Of a stretch of 64,000 nt of DNA, positions 23,160 through 32,312 are shown piece after piece. Made by a program: the position numbers and the translations under genes. The DNA lies in contig CM068373.1 of assembly GCA_034769895.1 (NCBI GenBank), positions 198,318,134 to 198,382,133 of the forward strand, read 5' to 3'. The notes beneath the pieces were generated by a model, which was not told the origin of the DNA, did no database searches, and worked only from the letters and a program-made list of their open reading frames with translations. Numbering within the stretch: the first letter of the stretch is position 1; every line of letters begins with the position of its first letter. This DNA is from Magicicada septendecula (lineage: Eukaryota > Arthropoda > Insecta > Hemiptera > Cicadidae).

Positions 23160-24110
23160 ATATGGATTACACAATATGGATCAAATACGTCGTTCTATAG
23201 GAAATCCTAATATAGCCTTTGGTGGAAAGATTGTTTCTTTGGAGGAGATTTCCGGCAATGTTTGCCCGTTCAACCTCGTGCTAACCGCAGTGAGTTGGTA
23301 GACCTTTCGATTAAGGAAAACAGACTTTGGCGTCATTTTAACTTCTTTTCACTGACAGAAAATATGCGTGTGAATCCAGAGCAAAGAGACTTTGCTGAAT
23401 ATTTATTAAAAGTTGGCAATGGACACTTGCCAGCAAATGCTATGCATGAGATTGAACTACCAGAGGATATTCTTTCCAACGGCAATCTTACTGAAGAAGT
23501 ATTCAGAGACTGTCTGGCTAAAAACAGATATGAAAATAAGAAGGACAGGGCTATACTAGAACCAATAATAAAGATGTTAATAAAATTAATGCAGAAATTA
23601 TTGAAAAGCTTCCTGGAGAGTGCAAAGTTTACAACAGTTATGATTCTGTCAAAGATCAACCAGAAGGAGGTCTCTAATTTACTTCTGAATTCCGTTGAAA
23701 TGGCTGATCTACCACCACATGAACTGAAACTTGTAAAAAATACAATAATAATGCTCTTGCAAAACTTGGATGTCTCCGAAGGACTATGCAATGGAACAAG
23801 GTTAATAGTTACTGAGTTGTGTAACAATATTATTAAATCAAAGATTATCACTGGAGAGAATGCACGCCGAGAAGTCCATATCCCAAGAATCACATTAGAT
23901 TCTAGCAAAAATCAAGTTGGATGTACTATGCAACGACATCAGTTCCTCATAAGACCTGCTTTTGCTTGACCATCCACACAGCTCAAGGATAAACATTTGA
24001 ATCCGTTGGTATCTACTTACTTATATCAGTTTTTATGCATGGAACGTTGTATGTAGCATTTTCTAGAGTAAAAAGACAAAGCAGCTAAAAAGTTTGTAAC
24101 TTAATAAAAC
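23160..24110 (+). pseudogene. Helitron helicase (Pif1-like) C-terminal pseudogene
   Basis: The open segment 23,262-23,969 reads FFSLTENMRVNPEQRDFAEY, LLKVGNGHLPA, then PPHELKLV, NTIIMLLQNLDVSEGLCNGT, RLIVTEL and HIPRITLD. These are the characteristic Helitron/Pif1 blocks ('LTxNMR', 'GLCNGTRL'). Upstream, a frameshifted piece encodes SIGNPNIAFGGKIV and GGDFRQCLP (the helicase 'GGDFRQ' motif). Downstream, broken remnants of the 'TINKAQGQ' and 'LYVAFSRV' blocks follow to about 24,100. Frameshifts and stops make it non-functional. The N-terminal helicase ATP-binding block and the Rep domain are absent. Confidence 0.83.
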
Positions 24111-24403
24111 GTAACAAGTTCTTTTGCCACCAGAAAATCCTCACCATACACGAAATGTTGTATGGAAAGAAATACTAAATACTAGAAGATTTTACTCTAA
24201 CTTTCCAATACTTTTGTATTATACTGTATTTTGTATTATTCTGTTTACTTTATTTTTTATGTGTATAATGCAATTGCTATTATTTTAAATGTTTATACAA
24301 TACACGTATAGTTTCTGTTTACGCTTACAAATTTCTGCTTATGTTTACAAATCCTAGACAATTTAATGTAAAAATAATCTGTATATACATAAATAAATAC
24401 CAA

Positions 24404-24422
24404 AACCGAGCAAAGCACGGTT
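24404..24422 (+). repeat. Helitron 3'-terminal hairpin
   Basis: aaccg and cggtt arms enclose a 9-base loop. The position near the end of the Helitron fragment, just before LINE sequence restarts, fits a Helitron termination hairpin. Confidence 0.55.
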
Positions 24423-24439
24423 CCCCGATATTGTTATGT

Positions 24440-25330
24440 TATCCCCAAGATATATATTGCTATTAACAACCGGAAGAGTGATGGTTATATCTTGCCTTCC
24501 TGTATTATTTACCTCCTCATTTGTCATGTGAAATTGTGCATTATCTTTCTCAGTTTTGTTAGGCTGTTTCAGAAGTTAATATGTTACTTCTTGTCTTCCA
24601 TGAACGTCTGCTTCTATGTTAGATGTCAGTACATCCCCGGAATCTTGGTGTGTTTTCCTAATTACTAAAAATTGGTCAGAACCTGTCACTACCTCTGAAA
24701 AGTCTAACGTCTTGTACACTTGTGTTCAGTTTCTTATTGACCCTAATATAATCTATTATTCATCTTTGCCCTCTCGCACACCACAAATACTTATGTATGT
24801 CCTTTTTTCTAAAAAGCTGTTTGTTATTTTTAATTCATTATAGGAATTAAAAGCACCTCAGCTCATGTCGATTAGAGTTTAAAGTCTGCTCTCCAAACTT
24901 GCCTACAACTCCTTGAATTGAATTGGCGAATCTCCTATTCTGGGGTTTAAATCTTCATTTATTACCAAGTAATTGTTGGGATTGACTTTAATTTTCTTCT
25001 GCAATTCCTCATAAAATATTGCTGTATTTTAGTACATTCCTTTCTTCCTTCTTCTTGTGTATATACACCTACCACAACAAGATACCTTCTGTCTATCTTA
25101 AATCTCACTATTATTATTCTACAATTGAAATAAATATAGTTTTGTATTTTATTTCTCCATGTCTTATCAGTCGTACTGCCACTCCACTCTGAGCTCTTGT
25201 TGCTGAGTCTATGGCGCTGTGCAACATCAAACAATCTTTTGTACTTTAAAGTTTCTTCTTTGTCTCTGTTATTACAACAATGTTTATTACAGCTGAAACT
25301 TCTATTGTATTTTTTAACCATTTCATTGTT
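24440..25330 (-). pseudogene. LINE endonuclease domain
   Basis: The minus strand reads IIIVRFKIDRRYLVVVGVYT followed by QEEGRKE, then NNYLVINEDLNPRIGDSPIQ (the 'GDxNARIG' block). After decay come NELKITNSFLEKRTYI and GSDQFLVIRKT (the 'SDHFLV' block). This is a complete but mutated apurinic-type endonuclease series, colinear with the RT part at 21.66-22.48 kb. The linker continues to about 24,440, where the Helitron 3' end begins. Confidence 0.78.
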
Positions 25331-25334
25331 AAAG

Positions 25335-26070
25335 AAAAATTAAGAGACATTCCATAAAGAATATCTCATGTTATAGTTTAATATTAATGGTTCCTGCAAA
25401 CAGAATTTGAATAGAACGGAATAAAATAATGGTTACTTCATTCAAGTGGAAAAAGTATGGAAGAGTAAAATGTTAATTTTACGATCACTGTCCGTTTCAT
25501 TACAGTAACTAATATAACAAAACGGTTGATTCCCCATTGTGTGATATTTTCTCTTTTCCTGTCAAAGCTGAAATTCGGATCTTTTTACAGAAACTTTCAA
25601 CTTAAGAGGGTCTTTAATAAAAAGAAAAAAGCTAATTAGTTTATTGACAAAAAGCTAGGTGGTGGTGTATCCTATTTGTGAGTTAAATAAAATTTTGCAT
25701 ACGATTGATCAAATTAGAAATCATGTACCTAAATTTCGTGGAAACACAATATATTCTCACCAATATAATCTTTAGCCAACCCTTGTTTGTCACATTTCGG
25801 TTGATTCAATAAGCTTATCAGTTTCTATCACAAGTTAAACCCTGTGAATAAAATAAAACGTTTCAATTTAGTTACTAAACTTTGGTTTCCCTATTTTTTC
25901 TTAGCTTGTTTTGAACAGACTCTATGTGTTATATAGTCTATTTTGCATGATTGAATGATAAAGTAATATAAATTTTACGCGGGAACTTATGGGACAAAGA
26001 GAACCACTGATAACAAAAGTCACAGTATCCTGGAATCAAATCCAATAGCCAATAAGCCTACACCAAGGAA
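25335..26070. other. AT-rich stretch with no recognised gene
   Basis: No ORF or repeat that I can support. Confidence 0.4.
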
Positions 26071-27262
26071 AAGTTAACACTAAATATAAATCACAGACTT
26101 TGGCACACTGTACAGGTTTTTATTACAAGAATCTATAAGGATGCATTAAAAATAACAATTACCTATTTTTTTTAATGTAGGAGTCTTTTGCACTTTTTAG
26201 ATATTATTATTGAATTTGGAACACTTGTAATCACCATTCCAATTAAGGTTATACAAAAACGAGAAAAAAATAAAAATACATTTTGAAACATAAAAATTGT
26301 ATTCTAACAAAAATAAATTATTATTATTTTAACAAATAACAGTAATTAAATTAAGCATAGCAAAAACTCTAAAATGAAATCTCACAAAAAAGAGAAAACT
26401 CCATTACTAATTAGAAAGTAAATATTATTATCAATAATACAAAAAAATAACTTCTTGTCTTTTAAGACATTAAAAATTAATAAAAAATACAATGAATAAT
26501 AGATAACAAGCAAAATTAATTTCAAAAACATGAGAAAACAAAAAAATTATTTAAAGTTACTTCACGTAAAACACAAATTGAGATAATTAGCTGCACTGTC
26601 ATTTTTTAAGTGTGGTACTAGACAAAGTTTAGAAGAAAAGATTTGTTTGTCTTACAATAAAGTACAATAATAATAAAAATAATATACAATTACGTCCAAG
26701 TATAAAAGTTTGCACTAAATATAAATCACACAGACTTTGGCACACTGTACAGATTCTTATTACAAGAATATACTACAAGGATTCATTAAAAATAACAATT
26801 ACCTATTTTTTAAATACAGGAGTCTTTTGAACTTTTTAGATATTTTTATTGAATTTTAAACACTTGTAATCCTCATTTCAATTAAGGTTATATTAACACG
26901 ATAAAAAAATAAAATACATTTTTAGACATGGAAAATTGTATTCTAACAAAAAAAAATTATAATTATTATTTTAACAAATAACAGTAATTAAATTAACCAT
27001 CTCAATAACTGTAAAAAGAAATGTCACAACAAGAGGAAACTAATTAGACTAACGACTAATTAGAAAGTAAATAATTACAAATATTATTAACAATAATACA
27101 AAAAATTAACTTCTTGTCTTTTAAGACATTAAAACACTAATAAAAAATATAATAAGTAGTAGATTACACACAAACTTAATTTAAAAAACACAATTTTTTC
27201 CAGAAACAATTAATTAAAGTTACTTCAAGTAAAACACATAAATTGAGACAATTAGCTGACAA
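26071..27262. repeat. Tandem duplication, two ~550-bp copies
   Basis: Copy A starts near 26,071 and ends near 26,595; copy B runs 26,706-27,262. Spacing is about 635 bp. Both contain 'cactaaatataaatcac', 'gactttggcacactgtaca', 'gagtcttttg', 'acttcttgtcttttaagaca' and end 'attagctg'. Copy B directly abuts the stop codon of the minus-strand exon at 27,263. The copies are diverged, with indels, so the duplication is not recent. Confidence 0.8.
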
Positions 27263-28130
27263 TTAGTAATATTTTATATGCTGATTACTTCTGTGGTTTT
27301 TAAAAAACTTTGTAGCAAATCGTACAATTAACGGATCAGTTTGAGCAATGAAACTAAATTTATCTTTCAACATTGTTGGAAATATGACTTTTTTCAGTGA
27401 CTCAGAAACTTCAGGAACATCTGGGATTAACATTAATGAACACGTTTTTGTAACTCTGTTTCTTCTTTCGCAGTTATTATCATCAAATCCTTTATTATTG
27501 CAGTGCCTGTAGTGTAGATACATATTTTCTTTTTCGAAAAATCCAAGATATTTTGTGGAAACAACGTGAGTCAATGAATTTACTGTGTATTTTGAATTAG
27601 CTGGTCTCTTCATTGGTATGAGCTTTTCAGTTTCCCTTGTTGGTTACCTTCAAGTTATAATCACAATTACCTTTCTTTCTCAGTTTGTCAGTAATAGCCA
27701 TTCTTTTCCTTTTTATTTCCTTTAAATTTTCATCTAAAATCATAGTATATTCTTTTAATTTTTCTTCAAATGGATGATGTTTTACAATGTTTCTAGCAAA
27801 ATTTGTCACTAAAATGTGACAAAACCGGCAACAGTTTTTTCTATCCCATTTTCTTTTTTTCTTATTATCATTAATAGTTTCTTTTCTACAATCAGCATTT
27901 TCTTGGTCAATAATAATTGATTTTTCTTTTTTTTTACGGATATCTGCCAATATCAAACACCCTGCACAGTTTGGTGCCTCTACAATAGGAGTAGGCCTAC
28001 AATAATCACTTCGAAAATTTAGAATATCGAATGCATCACTTTCTACAAATTTAACATCGTTATGTTCATCTACACCTTCAACATTGATATGTTCATCTAC
28101 AACTTCCACTGCCACTTCTGCTTTATTTTC
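27263..28130 (-). pseudogene. Broken exon of an insect zinc-finger-like protein family
   Basis: On minus, an acceptor (tttgtgtctgtttcag, AG at 28,132-28,131) opens an exon beginning ENKAEVAVEVV. It encodes an acidic region, NCAGCL, then KRKWDRKNCCRFCH with a following H-H pair (C-x2-C…H-H, zinc-finger-like). A frame break near 27,620 follows. A second segment has KLIPMKRP, YRHCNNKGF, and ends SFIAQTDPLIVRFATKFFKN then HRSNQHIKYY and a stop. I know this block order from many invertebrate proteins of unknown function ('…KWxxxxxCxxC…FARHxxxxH…SDPLIxxFG…'), some of them repeat-associated. One frameshift and the early stop suggest a pseudogene. There is no ATG before the acceptor, so translation would start in an upstream exon. 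Confidence 0.6.
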
Positions 28131-28434
28131 CTGAAACAGACACAAAAACGGTAGTTACATTTAATCATTTAATAACAATACAATATAATCTGCAGAACAA
28201 TGAAAAATAAAATCTCCCTCCCCACCCTAAATCAGGTTACACTTAATTTAACAGTGGTGCTGAACCGCTAAGACAAACAATATTTTCCAATAATGGACTG
28301 AAAAATATTCAAATTTATAAAAAATTTAATTTGAATTCATGAAACGTAATGATATTATATGTATGCATATACATATATTATGTTACTATAATACTTATAA
28401 CTATTTTACCTCAAGATGTATTTTTTCCTTTAGG

Positions 28435-28470
28435 GACATGTTTCGGGAGATCCTGTTCTCCCATCTTCAA
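28435..28470 (-). ncRNA. Hammerhead-ribozyme-like motif, left palindrome arm
   Basis: This is the mirror copy of 29,165-29,200: minus-strand TTGAAGA (28,470-28,464), stem GGGAGA/TCTCCC, GAAA, then CATG and TC. The sequence is identical to the right arm. Confidence 0.35.
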
Positions 28471-28808
28471 CCTTCGCCATCTTGCTTCTGGTGCAGTATT
28501 TGTGTGTTGGCTTCTGGATGTTATTATGGTGGTTTGTTGGTCTTTGGTTTGCATTATTGTGTGTGGTTGTAGTATCTGTTTTTGTATTTTGTGTATTTTC
28601 GATGTTGAGTGCTTTGAATATTGTGTCATGTTTTGTATTGATTTGTATTTGTTCTGGTATTAATTTGTTTTGTGTTTTATGTTTGTAAATCTGTAAATTT
28701 TCCCAAATGTTCATTATGGTGCCTTTGTGTGGTATATGTTTTATTAGTGTTACATTGGTTATGTCTGGGAATTCATGTCCTGTGTTTATTGCATGTGTGT
28801 AAACTAAA
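28435..28808 (-). pseudogene. Penelope-like element C-terminal coding fragment, left arm
   Basis: The minus strand codes for the same product as the right arm: HAINTGHEFPDITNVTLIKH through YCTRSKMAKVEDGRTGSPET, then CP and a stop. Only the tail after the GIY-YIG domain is left; RT is absent. No start codon of its own. Confidence 0.6.
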
Positions 28809-28825
28809 TTATAAATCCAATTTAG

Positions 28826-29205
28826 CCACACATGCAATAAACACAGGACATGAATTCCCAGACATAACCAATGTAACACTAATAAAACATATACCACACA
28901 AAGGCACCATAATGAACATTTGGGAAAATTTACAGATTTACAAACATAAAACACAAAACAAATTAATACCAGAACAAATACAAATCAATACAAAACATGA
29001 CACAATATTCAAAGCACTCAACATCGAAAATACACAAAATACAAAAACAGATACTACAACCACACACAATAATGCAACATTGAAGGACCAAAGACCAACA
29101 AACCACCATAATAACATCCAGAAGCCAACACACAAATACTGCACCAGAAGCAAGATGGCGAAGGTTGAAGATGGGAGAACAGGATCTCCCGAAACATGTC
29201 CCTAA
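28826..29205 (+). pseudogene. Penelope-like element C-terminal coding fragment, right arm
   Basis: The plus strand reads THAINTGHEFPDITNVTL, then PHKGTIMNIWENLQIYKHKT, QNKLIPEQIQINTKHDTIFK and ends GRTGSPETCP with a stop at 29,203-29,205. The 'IWENLQIYK' block resembles the conserved tail of arthropod Penelope-like proteins. A 9-base insertion relative to the left arm adds three residues without breaking the frame. Confidence 0.6.
29165..29200 (+). ncRNA. Hammerhead-ribozyme-like motif, right palindrome arm
   Basis: TTGAAGA (29,165-29,171) stands at the CUGANGA position with C changed to T. A perfect 6-bp stem II, GGGAGA (29,173-29,178) with TCTCCC (29,185-29,190), leads into GAAA (29,191-29,194). 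A self-complementary CATG and a UC cleavage-like dinucleotide follow. A very short palindromic stem III is what has been described for Penelope-associated hammerheads. The C-to-T change would be expected to impair catalysis. It overlaps the 3' end of the coding fragment. Confidence 0.38.
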
Positions 29206-29817
29206 AGGAAAAAATACATCTTGAGGTAAAATAGTTATAAGTATTATAGTATTATATACATCAAGAAACGGACTGTAGCAGAAAGTGATTGAAATATATT
29301 ATGTTATATATATTACATATACATTTCGTTTTAATTCAAACAAAAAACAAGGAAATATCATCCACTTTAGTATTTCTTACTATGACCGGCCTGTAAGTCA
29401 AGATAATTCAATTTAGAAATGTATATTTTCTGTTAAATTTGTACAGTACTGTTAGTTTTATAAAGTGACACTGTTCCATCTTTCCAGATGATGTAAATTG
29501 GGGTTGAAGAAACCTTTAAGTCAAGACATAAAAATGATAGCCCTTATACAGTTCATGTTAAGGGTGCAGTTCACGTTGGTAGATAAAAACCATTTCAAAA
29601 TATGCTGTTTCAAATTTATGTAGGGATAGGTAGGGTAATTGTAAACACTAGGGAAATTTAGTTTATAGACAATCACTATTGGCTACAATGTCATTACATC
29701 ATCTGTTGAAGTTCTCTCTAAAACTGCAGAGAAGTTTTAACAACTGCAGAGTCCTGACAAAAGTTAAAGAAGCTGAAGACAGCATCAAGAAAGAAAGCTA
29801 GAACAAATCAAGAAGAA

Positions 29818-30117
29818 ATGTCTAGGAACATTAAAGAAACAAATCTAAGAAGGGACTTAAAAATTAAAAAAAAAATAAAAATAAAACATGAAAAACAAAA
29901 CAAAGATTCATTTGCAATAAGTTTTTTGAAATACAATACCACAGAAGTAACATATGAAATATTAAAGTGGCAAAAAATTCAACTAGGAAAATTTATCTTG
30001 TTGATTTCATTGGGGGACCAAGAAATAAAACTCGCTACAAGTATGTTTGGAATGATGACGATAGATGATGAATGTAGATTTATGTCACAGGATGTCAACG
30101 TAAAGATTAAACATTGA
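29818..30117 (+). pseudogene. Unrecognised ORF cut off by a hairpin insertion
   Basis: A 99-codon frame begins MSRNIKETNLRRDLKIKKKI, is strongly basic at first and then reads WQKIQLGKFILLISLGDQEI. It stops just where an imperfect hairpin (30,116-30,345) starts. After the hairpin, another broken frame includes EKLNFYKVILNENDESSIRF. The two pieces may once have been continuous and been interrupted by the hairpin repeat. I do not recognise the family. It may be an exon fragment or a transposon ORF. Confidence 0.3.
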
Positions 30118-30345
30118 CACCAACGTTGTCACCACTTATTCCAAAACTGCTATTCACTTTGCTCTCGACGAGGCCTTTCGGTGTTTGCACAGTCTTTGGG
30201 TTTTAGGTCGTTTAAGAGGCCTTTCAGTGTTTCCCACCATCTTTGGTCATTTAAGACCCGAAGATGGTAAAAACACCGAAAGGCCTCGTCGAGAGCGAAG
30301 CAACTATCAATTTTGCAATAAGTGGTGACGAAGTTGGCGTTAAGA
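30116..30345. repeat. Imperfect hairpin repeat with hammerhead-like core
   Basis: Arms of about 85 bp: the left contains 'ctctcgacgaggcctttcgg' and 'gtcaccacttatt', the right contains their reverse complements. The middle holds further partial copies of 'ggcctttcrgtgtttt'. The design (stem, CGAAA, outward arms) resembles the Penelope-type ends at 28.4-29.2 kb but the sequence is different. Confidence 0.65.
30258..30287 (+). ncRNA. Degenerate hammerhead-like motif in hairpin repeat
   Basis: CCGAAGA (30,258-30,264), short stem GGT/ACC (30,266-30,268 with 30,275-30,277), GAAA (30,278-30,281), self-complementary GGCC, then TC. The core U is C here. The same ordering is seen at 29,165-29,200, which supports a shared origin or function of these repeats. 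Confidence 0.3.
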
Positions 30346-32115
30346 TGCCTGCTAATAAAACTAACTAGACTGAAAAATTAAATTTTTACAAAGTTATATT
30401 AAACGAAAATGATGAAAGTAGTATTAGATTTGAACAAATATTGACAGTTTTACCCAAATGAAGGAAATTAATAGACACATTTTCTGCGAGTACCCTGGAT
30501 GTGTTCCTGTTTTTGAAAATGATACATTTTAATTTATTATTTACTAGTGTCATTTCTTTATAATGTTTTTGTGTTTTAAAAATGATAAACTTTTATGCTA
30601 TTACTTACATGTTGTATTATGTAACCATAACAACATATCTTTATGATTTTTAATAACCATAATGTCTGAAGTATCTTGTTTCCATTAACTTTTCATACAA
30701 GCCAAGATTGGATAATTGTAAACATGCAGTTGGGATTAAAAACGCAACACAAAACAGTACAGTGTCAATTAGTTTACAGTTGTTCCAATTTTTGTTTTAT
30801 AATTACCCCTAAGATGTTGGGGTAATTGTAAATTGAATTTTAGAAGGTTTCATTTAAACAATTTTTTGTATGCAACATAAGAAGAAAAGACTGAAATAAC
30901 TATTATTTACAGTTAATTTAATTTTGGAGACCTATACATGATTTTTAATAAATAAAAATATGTTAATCCTTCATATTTCGTTTACAATTACCCACCTAAT
31001 CTTAATGGAATGATACAATATTTTCATAGCAATATTAAAATAACTTAAAAATACAGCTAGGAGCAAGTTGTGCCAATGCTTCACATGTTATTTGTCTGTT
31101 TATTTATTTAATAGGAACATGTAAAAACAATTTTATGCCATTCTAGTAAATCAGTAAAATTTTATCACTTTGTTTCACAACAGTTGATAGTCCCTGTCAC
31201 AAAACAACCTGCTTTTGCCATGATAATGAGCTTTCATTTAGCACAATCTACTCGAGAAACAAATCTACATTTTTATCCAAACAGTTGGTTCAAAATTTCA
31301 GAAACGAAATTTACCACAGAATCTATTAATTTTACCCTGAACTGAATATTTACATTAGCTAAACTACACAACACCTAGAAACTTAACGAGAACAAAATTA
31401 ACTCTGTAGAATATAATTTAAATGACTCGTTCTACCTGACTTGAATAATGCAACTGACTACTTTGCGAATTCTTAGAGCATTTTGGAACTACTGTGTTAA
31501 ATGTAGGAAACATTCATAAAATATTATGCTCTTAGATTTCAGCACCAATGTATCGACAGACTTAATAACATCAAGTTGATTTCACTCCATGCAGTAAACA
31601 TAAATGATAAATACACAGACGTTAATCATAACTTCTATTAGAACAATAACAACTAAAATGAAACAATATAACAATATATGATACTACCTCACTTTATGGC
31701 ACTCTAATTAACATATTTAAAACTGATACTTTTTATAAGTTTAATATACAACTGTTTTTATTGAAATTTTGTAATTTACTGCTTTAACTTATTAGTTCTG
31801 TTCAGTAATGGGTATGAAATCAAAGAAGTTGTGGGCAACAACTAATTGTAAAACGTTTTATAAATATAAAATATGAACTTTGTACAGTATGATTATAAAA
31901 TCTACGATCTCCAGGTATGGGTATGAGATAGGAAGGAATAAGCATACCAACCTTACAGTGTCAGTTTTTGTTATTCTCCACTATCAACTCTTGAAAGAGA
32001 ATTTACTTATAACTGATAACTAGCAAAATTGATGTATTGTTAACATATGATCACTAAAATAAATATATCTGTAAATATAATAATAATAAAATTTATAATT
32101 AATTAAAAGCAATTC

Positions 32116-32312
32116 ACTGTAGCGCAATGCTAAACCCAGGAAACCAGTGGTCCTGGGTTCGCATCCTGGTCAAGACATGGCATCTTTCCGTAGGCTGTTA
32201 AAATTCCATCTATCATTTTTATTAAAAAAACATACAGTTCAAGAACTCAATGCACTAAATCTAATGTCGCTGCTAATGACCTATTAGTTGATGCGATGTA
32301 AAATAAAGTAAA
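32116..32312 (+). mobile_element. tRNA-derived SINE
   Basis: Head: tgtagcgcaatgct (box A-like), then 'gtggtcctgggttcgcatcc' with box B GGTTCGCATCC. The body ends 'gctaatgacctattagttga' and an A-rich tail with 'aaataaagtaaataaaa'. It is the same family as 17,300-17,515. It is less decayed in box B than that copy. Not a functional tRNA: no cloverleaf with anticodon arm can be drawn with confidence. Confidence 0.7.

Larger units (their letters stand above)
22484..24433 (+). mobile_element. Helitron fragment inserted in the LINE
   Basis: The 5' part has 'gagagcaatataattgtatg' and 'ctcgaaaacggctctaacga', sequences common near the 5' end of arthropod Helitrons. A second similar patch ('tataaagcgagcaataacg') lies near 22,880. 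The middle encodes the C-terminal half of a Pif1-type helicase. The 3' side ends with a short hairpin, aaccg-agcaaagca-cggtt (24,404-24,422), about 10 bp before LINE sequence resumes, as expected for a Helitron terminus. No Rep/HUH nuclease domain is present, so the element is truncated and non-autonomous. Exact ends (TC…CTRR, host A^T) are not clear. Confidence 0.72.
21085..25330 (-). mobile_element. LINE (non-LTR retrotransposon), split by a Helitron
   Basis: Read on minus, domains appear in the order of a LINE ORF: endonuclease (25,330 to about 24,600), linker (to about 24,435), then after an interruption reverse transcriptase (22,480 to 21,660) and the C-terminal GRPRKRW region (near 21,140). 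The 3' end is an AAG-rich tail near 21,090. The gap at 22,484-24,433 is a plus-strand Helitron fragment. The LINE had therefore inserted, and probably decayed, before the Helitron came in. Frameshifts and stops break every domain. No target-site duplication was resolved. Confidence 0.8.
28385..29250. mobile_element. Palindrome of two head-to-head, 5'-truncated Penelope-like elements
   Basis: The left arm (28,385-28,810) and right arm (28,819-29,250) are near-perfect reverse complements around an 8-base loop. The right arm has 9 extra bases (near 29,079). Read outward from the centre, each arm encodes THAINTGHEFPDITNVTLIK, HIPHKGTIMNIWENLQIYK and further residues. I recognise this as the C-terminal tail that follows the GIY-YIG endonuclease in Penelope-like elements. 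Each then ends with a stop and a hairpin 3' sequence. Both copies are 5'-truncated at the same point, which is the palindrome centre. The arms' near-identity suggests recent formation or gene conversion. Confidence 0.7.

Noticed and set aside
28349..28688. Hydrophobic ORFs on the strand opposite to each palindrome arm
   Set aside because: They are shadows of the Penelope-like coding tail; the Cys/Phe/Leu/Val-rich composition arises from antisense reading.
32116..32190. tRNA gene
   Set aside because: Box A and box B are present but a full cloverleaf is not, and a SINE body with A-rich tail follows. The same applies at 17,300.
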